A model generated the notes under the pieces. That model had not been told where the DNA came from, made no database searches, and saw nothing but the letters and a program-made list of their open reading frames with translations. Of a stretch of 64,000 nt of DNA, positions 8,283 to 16,989 are shown one piece after another (the first letter of the stretch is position 1; each line of letters begins with the position of its first letter). Source of the stretch: Solirubrum puertoriconensis. Lineage in GTDB: Bacteria > Bacteroidota > Bacteroidia > Cytophagales > Hymenobacteraceae. The stretch covers positions 496,003-560,002 of the forward strand of contig NZ_LNAL01000006.1 of the NCBI RefSeq assembly GCF_001483135.1. The letters are read 5' to 3'. The translations under genes were made by a program, and so were the position numbers.

Positions 8283-9314
8283 ATGAAAACCACACCACAC
8301 CTGCTTACGCGCGTGCTAACCCGTGCGTGGATGATTTGCGCCGTACTGGCCAGCCTGGGCCTCACCGCCTGCGACGACGACGATGACGACTCAGGGCCTG
8401 CCCAATCCAATATTGTGCAGGTGGCGCAAAGCAATTCCAATCTTACCACGCTGGTTGCCGCCGTGCAGAAAGCAGATTTGGGAACGACGCTCAGCGGTAC
8501 CACGGAGCTAACGGTGTTTGCCCCCACCAACGATGCCTTTGCGCAGTTGCCCGCGCCCTTTAACAACGCCCAGAACATCAACGGCATTACCGACCAAAAC
8601 CAGATTGCCACGCTGCGCGGCATTTTGCTGTACCACGTACTGGCCGGCGACCTGAACGCTAATGAGCTGAACGCCCAAGCCTACACCACCCAACGCCCCG
8701 CCAGCACTGGCATCAACGACAACACGGTTTACATCAGCAAGCCGGCCGCGGGCGGAGTGGCCATCAACGGCAACACCCGCGTAGCGCAGGCCGATGTGGA
8801 CGCCAGCAACGGCGTGGTGCACGTGATTGATCGGGTGCTGCTGCCGCCTTCGCAGCGCATTCCGGAAATCGTAGTGGCTCGCGCTTCGGCCAGCACCAAC
8901 CCCGAGTTTACGCTGCTGCTGCAAGCCCTGCAACGCCCCGCCGCTTCGGCGTTGCTGACGGCTGCCGCCAATGCCGGTGCCAACCTCACGGTGTTTGCGC
9001 CCACCGATGCTGCCTTCCGCGCCCTGCTCCAGCAACTTGGCTTTACTAGCCTCGATCAAGTGCCCAACGACGTGCTGGTGCGTGTGCTGCAGCTGCACAT
9101 CGTAAACAACGCCCGCGCCTTCTCAACTGACCTGACCAACAACCAAACCGTGGCTACGCTCAATGGCAACGTGACCATTGGGGTAAACAACAACGCCGTA
9201 ACCGTGCGTGGCGCCGGCAACGGCAACACGCCTGCCAACGTGGTTACGGCCAACCTGCTCGCCACCAACGGCGTGGTGCACGTAATCGACCGGGTTCTGT
9301 TGCCGCAGCCCTGA
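8283..9314 (+). CDS. lipoprotein with two fasciclin (FAS1) domains
   Basis: 343 residues. The N-terminal signal ends in a lipobox (LTAC, lipidated Cys30), followed by an acidic Asp run as in other Bacteroidota lipoproteins. Two FAS1 domains follow, about residues 42-185 and 190-343, each with the TVFAPT motif and ending GVVHVIDRVLLP. FAS1 domains mediate adhesion or carbohydrate contacts at the cell surface. Transcription ends at the hairpin just after the gene. Confidence 0.93.
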   Translation: MKTTPHLLTRVLTRAWMICAVLASLGLTACDDDDDDSGPAQSNIVQVAQSNSNLTTLVAAVQKADLGTTLSGTTELTVFAPTNDAFAQLPAPFNNAQNINGITDQNQIATLRGILLYHVLAGDLNANELNAQAYTTQRPASTGINDNTVYISKPAAGGVAINGNTRVAQADVDASNGVVHVIDRVLLPPSQRIPEIVVARASASTNPEFTLLLQALQRPAASALLTAAANAGANLTVFAPTDAAFRALLQQLGFTSLDQVPNDVLVRVLQLHIVNNARAFSTDLTNNQTVATLNGNVTIGVNNNAVTVRGAGNGNTPANVVTANLLATNGVVHVIDRVLLPQP

Positions 9315-9342
9315 GCACGTGCCCTAGGTACCTAACCACGCA

Positions 9343-9377
9343 AAAGGCCGCTGCCAATTCTGGCAGCGGCCTTTTTG
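9343..9377. terminator. bidirectional Rho-independent terminator
   Basis: The inverted repeat AAAAGGCCGCTGCCA...TGGCAGCGGCCTTTTT has a 15-bp stem and a 5-base loop. A and T runs are on opposite sides, so it can serve both the fasciclin gene and the convergent glycogen synthase gene. Confidence 0.92.
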
Positions 9378-9392
9378 TATTGTGGTGCGGGG

Positions 9393-11237
9393 CTACTCGC
9401 GCTCCATGGCTAGGGCGTAGGCACGGTCGTAGTACTGGCGCAACTGGTGCCAGTCGAATTGCTCGGAGGAACTTTCTACCTGGTTGCGCTGCGTAATCCG
9501 CTCGCGGCGGTTCTGGATGACGAAGCGCCAGAGCATGTCGCAGAGCTCATCGGCGGCCTCATCAAAACTGCGCTCCTTGCGCCGCACCACAAAAATGCCC
9601 TTCTGCTCGTGCTCGGGCACGTGTTGCTGCACGTAGTCACCGAAGCCCGATAGGTCGGAGGTGATGGCCGGCACGCCGCGGGCCACGCACTCGAGCGGGG
9701 TGTAGCCCCACGGCTCGTAGTAGCTCGGGAAAACGCCTAGGTGGCAGCCGCGCACAAACTGCCCGTACTCCATGCCGAACAGCGGCGAAGTGGGCGACAC
9801 AAAATCGGGGTGGTACACGATCTTGACGCGGTCGTGGCGATTGTTGACGAGGTTGGCCCGCCGCAGGAAGTCCAAAATTTCGTCGTTCGAGTCGTCGATG
9901 AGGTTGTGGGTGATAACCGGGGGCAGGCGCGAGGTTTTCCAGCTTTGCAGCGTGCGGCGGTAGCGCAGCTTCCAGTAGTCGTCAACCAAATCGGAGAGGT
10001 TGGGCAGCTGGTACTCGGTGCTGCTGGCGGCTTGGTAAAACAGCCGCTCGCCTACTTGCTGCTCAATGGCGTGGCAGGTGTCGCGCACCTCATCGAGCAT
10101 GGCCCGGCTTTGCAGCACATCGGCGTTGATGCTGTGGTAGGGGCGCTTGGTGATGATGAACAACACCACTTGCCCCTCGAGGCCGCTTTGCTGAATGCGG
10201 TAGTTGAGGCGCGCCAGCGCCTCCAGCGTCAGATCGAAGCCCTTGTTGTGATACTCGTAGCGGCCCGAGGTAAACAGGTACAGCGTCTTGTCGAGGTCGA
10301 AGGAGTACGACTGGAAGAAGTGCGCCATCACGAACTCGTGAATGCGCTGCTTGTACTGCTGGTGCAGGTTCTGGAATTCGTGCAAGGCCACAAACCGCTC
10401 GATGTTGAGGCCGTTGGGCAGCACCGCGTCGGGGATGCGGTCGAGCAGGTAAATGCACTCGCGCACCGTTAGCTCCGACACGGTGGTGAACACGTGCGAG
10501 CCGTGCGCGGCGGCGCGCTCCATGCGCACGGCCGTTTCGATGTTGAAGTGCCGCGCTTCCTTCTCCCAGTCTACGTACAGCAGGTGGTCGTAAAAGTTGG
10601 GGTCGTTCATGGCCAGGTAGCGGCCGAGCAGCGTGGCGTGGGTGGTAAACACCAAGTGCGCCTTGGTTTGCTCGCGGCGCAGGGCCGGTATGGCCGAGCC
10701 CACCATCCACTCATGAAAGTGGGCCAGCAACTGCAGGTTGGCCTCGGCCAGTTCGGCCTCGAGGGCCAGCACAAACAGTTTAGCCAAATGCCCAAATGCC
10801 GTTACCTGGTGTAGCAAATCGTCGTTCTCCTGCGACGGAATGCCGTGATGCTCCCACAGGTCTTTCTTCAGCTGATTGAGCTGTGGATAGGCCTGGTAGG
10901 GCGAAAGCAGCACCACGCGCGGCTTGCCTGTTACCAGCCAGTGGCCGTAGCACACATCCAAACCCTGCTGGCGCAGTTTTTTTACGGCGCGGGCAACAGG
11001 GTCGGCGTACGCCGCGGCCATTTGCGTATCGGAAAGCGGCTCGAACTCGGCCTGCGCCGTTTGCGGAAAGTACGGGCCCACCAAGCAGTACCGGTCGCCC
11101 CAACCCTCCACGGTAGCCGGCACCTTCGAGCGGATTACCGTGTAGATACCGCCCACTTGATTACACACTTCCCAGGCTACTTCCACGAGCAGGGCACCGG
11201 GTACTACGGCTTCGGGGGCGGGCATAGGAAACTGCAT
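9393..11237 (-). CDS. glycogen synthase, GT3 (eukaryote-type) family
   Basis: 614 residues from the ATG at 11237 (MQFPMPAPEA). A start at 11294 would add 19 residues with no family resemblance. The signature EVAWEVCNQVGGIYTVIRSK opens the N-terminal Rossmann domain. Later GT3 landmarks are HFHEWMVGSAIP, FTTHATLLGRYLA, NGLNIERF, LYLFTSGRYEYHNKGFD and FPSYYEPWGYTPLEC, with catalytic-type acidic residues in the last. GT3 enzymes extend alpha-1,4-glucan from a nucleotide sugar, unlike the bacterial GT5 GlgA. The broken branching-type gene lies upstream, past a terminator-like hairpin. Confidence 0.92.
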   Translation of the reverse strand: MQFPMPAPEAVVPGALLVEVAWEVCNQVGGIYTVIRSKVPATVEGWGDRYCLVGPYFPQTAQAEFEPLSDTQMAAAYADPVARAVKKLRQQGLDVCYGHWLVTGKPRVVLLSPYQAYPQLNQLKKDLWEHHGIPSQENDDLLHQVTAFGHLAKLFVLALEAELAEANLQLLAHFHEWMVGSAIPALRREQTKAHLVFTTHATLLGRYLAMNDPNFYDHLLYVDWEKEARHFNIETAVRMERAAAHGSHVFTTVSELTVRECIYLLDRIPDAVLPNGLNIERFVALHEFQNLHQQYKQRIHEFVMAHFFQSYSFDLDKTLYLFTSGRYEYHNKGFDLTLEALARLNYRIQQSGLEGQVVLFIITKRPYHSINADVLQSRAMLDEVRDTCHAIEQQVGERLFYQAASSTEYQLPNLSDLVDDYWKLRYRRTLQSWKTSRLPPVITHNLIDDSNDEILDFLRRANLVNNRHDRVKIVYHPDFVSPTSPLFGMEYGQFVRGCHLGVFPSYYEPWGYTPLECVARGVPAITSDLSGFGDYVQQHVPEHEQKGIFVVRRKERSFDEAADELCDMLWRFVIQNRRERITQRNQVESSSEQFDWHQLRQYYDRAYALAMERE

Positions 11238-11410
11238 AAGGTGGCTAGATTGGTGGAGTCGGCTGAAATATAGTCGTGATTGGCACTGCAACAACCGCTG
11301 ATTACGTATGCAACGGCCAAAAGGAAACCGCCGCGTTTTAGGTGCCTGATAATCAGTGGCGATGTTCGTGCAGGGCGCAATGGCAACTGCCGCGGCAGGC
11401 TATAACATCA

Positions 11411-11445
11411 GCGGGGCCGCCAAACGCCAGTTTGGCGGCCCCGCT
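11411..11445. terminator. Rho-independent terminator-like hairpin between glycogen genes
   Basis: The stem GCGGGGCCGCCAAAC pairs perfectly with its complement over a 5-base loop. It lies after the stop of the GH13 gene and before the glycogen synthase start, so the two genes may be transcribed separately. The T tract is weak. Confidence 0.75.
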
Positions 11446-11501
11446 GGGCTGGTTTTCAGCAAGCGCCTAGGTGCTTTAGGAGCCCCGCGGGCTGGGCAAC
11501 T

Positions 11502-13346
11502 CTAAGTAGCCGATTGCGACAAAATCAGCGCGGAGTAGGGCGGCAGGCCGAGTTCGGTAAACTGCGGGCAGCCGTCGTAGTCGCCCGGTTGGGTATCGGC
11601 ACCTAGGGCCGGGAAGTTGTCGAAGTCGGCGTCGTAGCCCTGCCAGTCGCTGTTGAAGCGTACTTGCCAATGGCCGGCAGCGGGCAGGCCCAGGCGGTAA
11701 GCCTCGTGGGTGGTGTTGCCGAAATTTAGTAGCACCACCACGGTGTCGTTGGGGCCGCCCTCGTGCGCCCACCGTTGGTAAGCCAATACTTTTTGCTCGT
11801 GGTTGAGGTGCAGCAACTGGGTGTGTTGCCCCAACAGGCCCGCCGAGTAGCCGTGCAGGTTGCGGCGCAGGGCAATTAGGTCGCGGTAGAGGTGCACGAG
11901 GCCGCGGTGCTCCCGGGCACGGCCCCAGTCGAGGGGCTGATCGTCGGAGAAGTAACCGTCCTGCAAAAACTCCTGCCCCTGGAAGATCATCGGAATGCCC
12001 GGCGCGGTAAAAACCAGCACGGCACCTAGGGCCGCGCGCTTTTTCGGGAACCAGTGCGCCGCCTCGCCGGGCATAATTTCCTCGGGTACGCGCGATTTGC
12101 CGTTGGCCACCTCGTCGTGCGACTCGGTGTAGATGATGCGCTGAAAAGCATCGCCGTTGTAGCACTGTAGCACGCTTTCGGCCACGGCGCCTAGGTCGCG
12201 GTCGGCGTCGTGCTGCGTGATGAGGGCATCGCGCACGCGGTTCACGAAGGCAGCATCCCATTGGGCAGCAAAGCCTTGCCCATCGGACTCGGGCGCCCGG
12301 GTGATGTACTCGTTGCTGAGTAAATCCTCGGCAATGGTAATCTTCCAGGGCATCCGCTCCCGAATTTCCTCGTTGATCCAGCGCATCAAGCTCCAGCCAT
12401 CGGGCAAGTCGCGGGTGGGGTCGGCGGAGCCGTCGACGTTACGCACGTGGGCAATGGCATCGGCCCGCAGCCCATCGAGGCGATACTCCTCAAGCCAATG
12501 CAGGGCGTTGTCGCGGATGTACTGGCGCACTTCGGGGCGGCCGTAATCGGGGCGGTTGTGGCCCCAGGGCGTTTCGCCGCGTTAATCGTTGTAGAAGTAA
12601 ATACCGCCGCCGTCGTTTTCGTGCCAGCCGTCGAACTGCCACAAATCCAGGTCGCCGGGGCCGAAGTGGTTGTACACCACGTCGAGAATCACGGCAATAC
12701 CGTGCTGGTGAGCGGATTTTACGAGTTGCTTAAAGGCGAGCGGTCCGCCGTAGTCGGTTTCGAGCGCAAAGGGGTGGGAGGGGTTATAGCCCCACGAGCG
12801 ACTGCCCGGAAACTCGGTGGCCGGCATCACCTCAATGCAGTTGATGCCCAGCTTTTGCAGGTAAGGCAGGCGCTCAATCACATCCAGGAAAGTGCCCGGT
12901 CGCTCGGCGTCGGGCGCGTTAAAGGTGCCCACGTGCAGCTCGTAAATCACTAGCTCGTTCCAGGCGGGCATTTCGAAGTGGTCGTCGGCCCAATCGAAGG
13001 CGGGGTCGTGTACCACGGAGTTGCCGCTCGAGTGCGTTACCTCGCGGGCGTAGGGGTCGTTGCGGGTTAGCTCGTGGCCCTCGGCAGTGCGCAACCAAAA
13101 GCGGTATTCGGCGCCGGCTTGCACCGCCGGTACATTGGCGGCCCAGTAGCCGTTGGGCTCGGGCAGCAGCGGGTGCTGTTTGGGGTTCCAGTCGTTAAAA
13201 TCGCCGACTACCGAAACGGCAGTGGCATGGGGAGCCCACACGCGAAAGGCAGTGCCCTCGGCATGTAGGATGGCGCCCATCCCGGCGGGGAGGGCAGCCA
13301 CGGGTGCCGCAGCGGCGGGCGCGGCACCTAGGGTTGTAGCAGGCAT
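11502..13346 (-). pseudogene. GH13 alpha-glucan branching-type enzyme interrupted by an in-frame TAA
   Basis: A 614-codon frame is broken only by one TAA at 12584-12582 (codon 255). No frameshift is present: the 17 codons after the stop, up to the next possible GTG start at 12530, translate as RGETPWGHNRPDYGRPE, which continues the conserved YFYND-x-R-x-x-TPWG segment. Domains in order: CBM48-like (about residues 25-110, FRVWAPHATAVSVVGDFNDW), GH13 catalytic barrel with LDGLRADA (nucleophile Asp), TIAEDL (acid/base Glu) and TESHDE (stabilising Asp), then a C-terminal beta domain. Nucleophile and acid lie after the stop, so the first half alone would be inactive. A sense codon such as GAA or GAG changed to TAA is likely. 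Family could be branching enzyme or the related trehalohydrolase group. Confidence 0.85.
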
Positions 13347-13463
13347 GGTGTGGTACGGAAAAGCTCGTCAGTACCTGCTGCTACTGATTTTCGGTGGGTT
13401 TGGTTGTGTTTGGCCGCCCGCAGAAAGTTGCGGCGGTGGCAGATTTTCGCGTGCTTGGGAGTA

Positions 13464-14156
13464 ATGAATGCAACTGCTACCCCTGAGCGCATCACGCTTT
13501 ACCATCGTAACCACGCCAAACGGCAGCGCGGCAAGGCGTTGTCACATCTGGTGCCGGCGCTGGTACTGCTCAGCAGCGTGGCGGCGGTGTTGGGCGGCGA
13601 ACCGTTTACCTGGATTACGGCCGCCGAAATTGCCGTGGGTGCCGCCTACGTAGTGCTGCTACTGCGCGAGCTGATGCACCTGCGCAAGCACCCGCACCAC
13701 CGCGAACGAGTAGCTTGGCTGGAGCTGGCCGCGGCGGGTATTCTGCTGCTGGAGGGTTACCACATTTGGCACCGCCACCACGAGGCCGAGCTGGCCGGCG
13801 CGCCGCACAAGTTTCATGTGCTGCCGTGGCTGTATGTAGCCACGGCCTTGGTATTTGTGGTTCTTGCTTTCCGGATGTCGCAGCTTGATGCCCGCCGGTT
13901 TTTGCACCTGCACGCCAAGGGCTTTAGCGTGCGGCTGAATCCTTTTGCCCGCACCACGCGGGTACGTTGGGCCGAGGTGCAGGCCATTGGGCCCGCGGGC
14001 CCTACCGATGTGCTCGTAACCTGGTTGGGAGGCCGGCAGCAGCGCATTAGCTTGGGCCGAATGCACAACGCGGCCGAGCTGCAGCAACAGGTGTTGGCGC
14101 ACGTGGCTCAGCACCACCTAGGCGCGCAACGGCAGCCCGAGCAAGAGCAGGCTTAA
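13464..14156 (+). CDS. membrane protein with C-terminal PH-like domain, hypothetical
   Basis: 230 residues from the ATG at 13464 (MNATATPERITLYHRNH); longer starts add an Arg/Trp-rich stretch that looks untranslated. Four hydrophobic segments lie in roughly residues 30-150, broken by His-rich loops (LRKHPHHRERV, YHIWHRHHE). The last 80 residues (LHLHAKGFSVRLNPFARTTRV, then VLVTWLGGRQQRISLG) resemble a bacterial PH-type domain seen in small membrane proteins. The function is not known. It diverges from the broken GH13 gene and converges on a DUF421 gene, whose stop it nearly touches. Confidence 0.7.
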   Translation: MNATATPERITLYHRNHAKRQRGKALSHLVPALVLLSSVAAVLGGEPFTWITAAEIAVGAAYVVLLLRELMHLRKHPHHRERVAWLELAAAGILLLEGYHIWHRHHEAELAGAPHKFHVLPWLYVATALVFVVLAFRMSQLDARRFLHLHAKGFSVRLNPFARTTRVRWAEVQAIGPAGPTDVLVTWLGGRQQRISLGRMHNAAELQQQVLAHVAQHHLGAQRQPEQEQA

Positions 14157-14845
14157 ACCACGGCTTGCGTCCAGCGTTTTTCGCCGCAATGGTCGCAGGC
14201 GGTGTTGGGGTCGTGGCCGCGGCTGTGGCGCACATGGCCGCAGTTGCAGCAGGCGTAGGTGTCGGGCGCTTTGGGTTGCTCGCTGATGTATTCCTCGTCC
14301 CAGCCGGGCAGCAGGGTAAGGCCGGGCTGTGGTTCGGGCTGCTTCAGCACCGTAAAACTGCCGTTTGACTCCATGTAGGCGCGCTTTACCTTGCCTAGGT
14401 GGTCGAGGCCGGCAAAGCGCAACTCGGCAAACAGCCGCTCGCGCGAGAGCAGCGTTTCGAGCATGGCGCTGTGTTGCAGGCGGCCGTCTTCCACGATAAT
14501 GGACACGTCGTCTTGCGAAATCCGTTCGAAGGATTTGTTGCGCCGGGCCCACTGCGCAATGCCGCGCTGCGTGAGCACCACCACGGTGGCAATCAGCAGT
14601 GCAGGCAGCAGGCCGCGGTCGGGGGCGAGCATGGGTACGCCAATGGCAGCCGCCAACGATACCAGCGCCGCCATTTCGTTGCGGTTGAGCATGGAGGCCA
14701 TACGGCGGCCCATCAGGCGCATCGAAACGACCAGCAACAGGTACAGAAAAACAATGCGGATTACGACTTCGAACAGAAAGCTCCAGGGTACTTGGCCCTG
14801 CAGAATCCGCATGATATCGGTCAACTGAATATCCTCCGGCTTCAT
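14153..14845 (-). CDS. DUF421 (YetF-type) membrane protein with zinc ribbon, copy 1
   Basis: 230 residues. Three N-terminal membrane segments (about 25-115) include the family motifs RLMGRRMASML and PDRGLLPALL. The cytoplasmic DUF421 domain follows (VSIIVEDGRLQ, LRFAGLDHLGKVKRAYMESNGSFTVL). The C-terminus ends in a four-Cys zinc ribbon (CCNCGH...CDHCGEKRW). YetF-like proteins are of unclear function, linked in Bacillus to spore and general stress contexts. The adjacent gene at 14891 is a paralogue with the same architecture, so this is a tandem duplication. Confidence 0.88.
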   Translation of the reverse strand: MKPEDIQLTDIMRILQGQVPWSFLFEVVIRIVFLYLLLVVSMRLMGRRMASMLNRNEMAALVSLAAAIGVPMLAPDRGLLPALLIATVVVLTQRGIAQWARRNKSFERISQDDVSIIVEDGRLQHSAMLETLLSRERLFAELRFAGLDHLGKVKRAYMESNGSFTVLKQPEPQPGLTLLPGWDEEYISEQPKAPDTYACCNCGHVRHSRGHDPNTACDHCGEKRWTQAVV

Positions 14846-14890
14846 CGTCGGTATAGTTTAGGTGGATAACTAAATAAGGCGACGCCCAAC

Positions 14891-15604
14891 CTAGGCCTCG
14901 GCAGCTACGGGGCTGGTTTCGGCTACGGCGTGCGTCCATTGCTCGTGGCCGCAGGTGGGGCAGGCACCGCGGGCCGTTTGGGCATCAACCACGGTGGCGC
15001 AGTGCAGGCAGGCATGCTGGCCGCTGGCTTTGCCTTCCTGCTTGTGCAGCTTTTTATCCTTGAGCGGCAACACGCTCAGGCCGGGTTTGGGCTCGGGGTT
15101 TTTGAACACGCTAAAGTGGCCGCCGCCCTCGAGGTACACGCGCTTTACCTGCCCTAGGTGCACCACATCGTGCGAGCGGATTTGGGCAAACAACTGCTCG
15201 TGCGAAATGGCGGCTTTCTTCAGCTCGTCGGTTTGCAGCACGCCATCCTGCACCAGCAGCGTTACGTCGCCGTGCACGGCTACTTCGGCTGCCCGGCTCC
15301 GCACCGTTAGGTAACTAAGGCCGCGCTGCAGCACCAGCACGCACAGCAGCACCACAATGGAGGGCAGCAGGCCACGGTCGGGTATTTGCATGGGCACCGC
15401 CACAATGGCACCTAGGGTAATCATTACGGCCAGCTCGGTAATGGTGAGCTGCGCGTTCATGCGCTTGCCCAGCAGGCGCAGCACAATCAGCAGCGCTAGG
15501 TAGATAACGGCAGTGCGCACCAACACCTCGGCCATAAACTCAAGCGGAGCTTGCCCCAACACGATGCGCTCAATATCGCCTAGGTGAATTTCCTCCTTCT
15601 TCAT
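14891..15604 (-). CDS. DUF421 (YetF-type) membrane protein with zinc ribbon, copy 2
   Basis: 237 residues from the ATG at 15604 (MKKEEIHLGDI), matching the start of copy 1 (MKPEDIQLTDI). The frame runs further upstream but without family resemblance. It has three membrane segments with RLLGKRMNAQL and PDRGLLPSIV, a cytoplasmic domain with LRF-like IRSHDVVHLGQVKRVYLEGGGHFSVF, and a C-terminal zinc ribbon (CLHCATV...CPTCGHEQW) that is degenerate in spacing compared with copy 1. It probably forms oligomers with copy 1 (inference). The 45-bp gap suggests co-transcription. Confidence 0.87.
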   Translation of the reverse strand: MKKEEIHLGDIERIVLGQAPLEFMAEVLVRTAVIYLALLIVLRLLGKRMNAQLTITELAVMITLGAIVAVPMQIPDRGLLPSIVVLLCVLVLQRGLSYLTVRSRAAEVAVHGDVTLLVQDGVLQTDELKKAAISHEQLFAQIRSHDVVHLGQVKRVYLEGGGHFSVFKNPEPKPGLSVLPLKDKKLHKQEGKASGQHACLHCATVVDAQTARGACPTCGHEQWTHAVAETSPVAAEA

Positions 15605-15915
15605 AATCAACACGCAATTGTAGCCCATGCAGGTGCCGCGGGCTGCCGCACCTGGGCTTGTAATACCACCGAATTTCCTGCGCTTCAGCCCCGCAACTCT
15701 TTTGGACTGAAGCTCTTGAACGGGCAAGTTGGGGGGCAGGGTTGCCGCGATAAAAACGTATTTTATTAGTTCTGTACCACGCCAAACACCTAGGGTAAGT
15801 TGGTTGTTAAGCGCAGGCAAGTGGGCGTGGTTACTTTTGCGCTCCGCAAACCCTGGGCTTAAACCCGGCGTTTGTTTTTCACGCTCACCAACCGTTTTTA
15901 CCTGTGCCTCGCCCC

Positions 15916-16299
15916 ATGCTCGAATTCGGCCTCTATGGCTGGACCCCCGCCTACGGCTACACCTACGTGCACCCGGCCAACCGCCGCACTTTCGAGTGGG
16001 TGGAGCCCGTGAATAAGGTGTTCGAGAAGATCAGGGAAGACGACGAGTGGATTACGCTGCGCTACGACGAGCAACAGTTTTTGGTGCGCCCCGAGCTGTT
16101 CCGGCCCATTCAGCGGCCGCCGTTTGGCTTTGGCGACACGGTAGAGGCCGTGGCGCTGGAGCCCGGGCAGCCGCGCCTGCGCGGGTTGGTGTCGGATATT
16201 TTCTGGGACGAAAGCCGCAACCGGGCCCGCTACCAGATTGTGGTGCGCAAAAAGAAAGTGCCGCAGGTGTTCGAGGCCGACGAGCTGCGGGCTTCGTAG
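15916..16299 (+). CDS. small conserved hypothetical protein
   Basis: 127 residues from the ATG at 15916 (MLEFGLYGWTPAYGYTYVHP). A four-residue longer start (15904) is possible. It has no signal peptide or membrane segment. An N-terminal segment rich in Tyr and Gly is followed by a beta-rich part (LRYDEQQFLVRPELFRP, GFGDTVEAV) and a basic C-terminus (YQIVVRKKKVPQVF). The N-terminus resembles the small DUF6960 group as I remember it, which I cannot verify here. Function unknown. Confidence 0.65.
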   Translation: MLEFGLYGWTPAYGYTYVHPANRRTFEWVEPVNKVFEKIREDDEWITLRYDEQQFLVRPELFRPIQRPPFGFGDTVEAVALEPGQPRLRGLVSDIFWDESRNRARYQIVVRKKKVPQVFEADELRAS

Positions 16300-16417
16300 C
16301 GGCGCGTAACTGGCAAATAGCCAACGGGTATAGCCCGTTTATGTGATTGCGCGGCGGCGGGCAATCGGGGTTCTTTACGAGTGTCGCACACGTTCACTCT
16401 TTTCCCCCGACAGCGCC

Positions 16418-16987
16418 ATGAACAATCGTACCCTCGGCATCATTGCCCTCGTGTTTTCGCCCTGCCTGCAGCTCATGGGCATGGTTGGTTTCAGCAAAGC
16501 GCCCTGGGCCGAGTCGGTTTCGGCGGGGTTTGGGCTGCTGTTTTTGGTGGGCTGGGCGTGCAGTGCCACCGCCCTGCGCCACAACCGCCTTACCGGCAGT
16601 GGCCGCGGCGCCCAAGTGCTGTATACTGCGCAGCTCACGCTGTTTGCCCTGGCCAGCATGCAGCAGGTGTTTGACATGACGGTGGGCCGGCAACAGCACC
16701 TCGTGTACTTCGTGGCTGATATGGCTTGGCCCGGCAGCATGGCGCTGATGCTGATAGCGGGCGTTGCTGTGCTGCGCACCCGCATGTGGGCGGGTTGGCG
16801 CCGCTTTGTACCCTTGGCCTGTGCCTTGTTCTTGCCGGTGTTTTTCGCGCTGGTGCCGGTGCTCGGGCGCGATGTAGCTGCCAGCATAGCTGGTTGGTAC
16901 ACGGTAGGGGCGTGGGGGCTGCTCGCCTATGCGGTGCTCAGCACGCCCGAGCCCAAGCTGGTGCCCGCACTGGTGCCGGCTAAGTAG
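16418..16987 (+). CDS. six-helix membrane protein, hypothetical
   Basis: 189 residues from the ATG at 16418 (MNNRTLGIIALVFSPCLQL); 25 upstream codons look non-coding. About six hydrophobic segments are evenly spaced, separated by short loops. There are no charged residues in the helices that would suggest a transporter and no known motif. It ends three bases before the convergent carrier gene, with no hairpin between. Confidence 0.68.
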   Translation: MNNRTLGIIALVFSPCLQLMGMVGFSKAPWAESVSAGFGLLFLVGWACSATALRHNRLTGSGRGAQVLYTAQLTLFALASMQQVFDMTVGRQQHLVYFVADMAWPGSMALMLIAGVAVLRTRMWAGWRRFVPLACALFLPVFFALVPVLGRDVAASIAGWYTVGAWGLLAYAVLSTPEPKLVPALVPAK

Positions 16988-16989
16988 CG

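Noticed and set aside
9343-9377. Riboswitch or attenuator for glycogen synthase
   Set aside because: The hairpin lies at the 3' ends of two convergent genes, so a shared terminator explains it.
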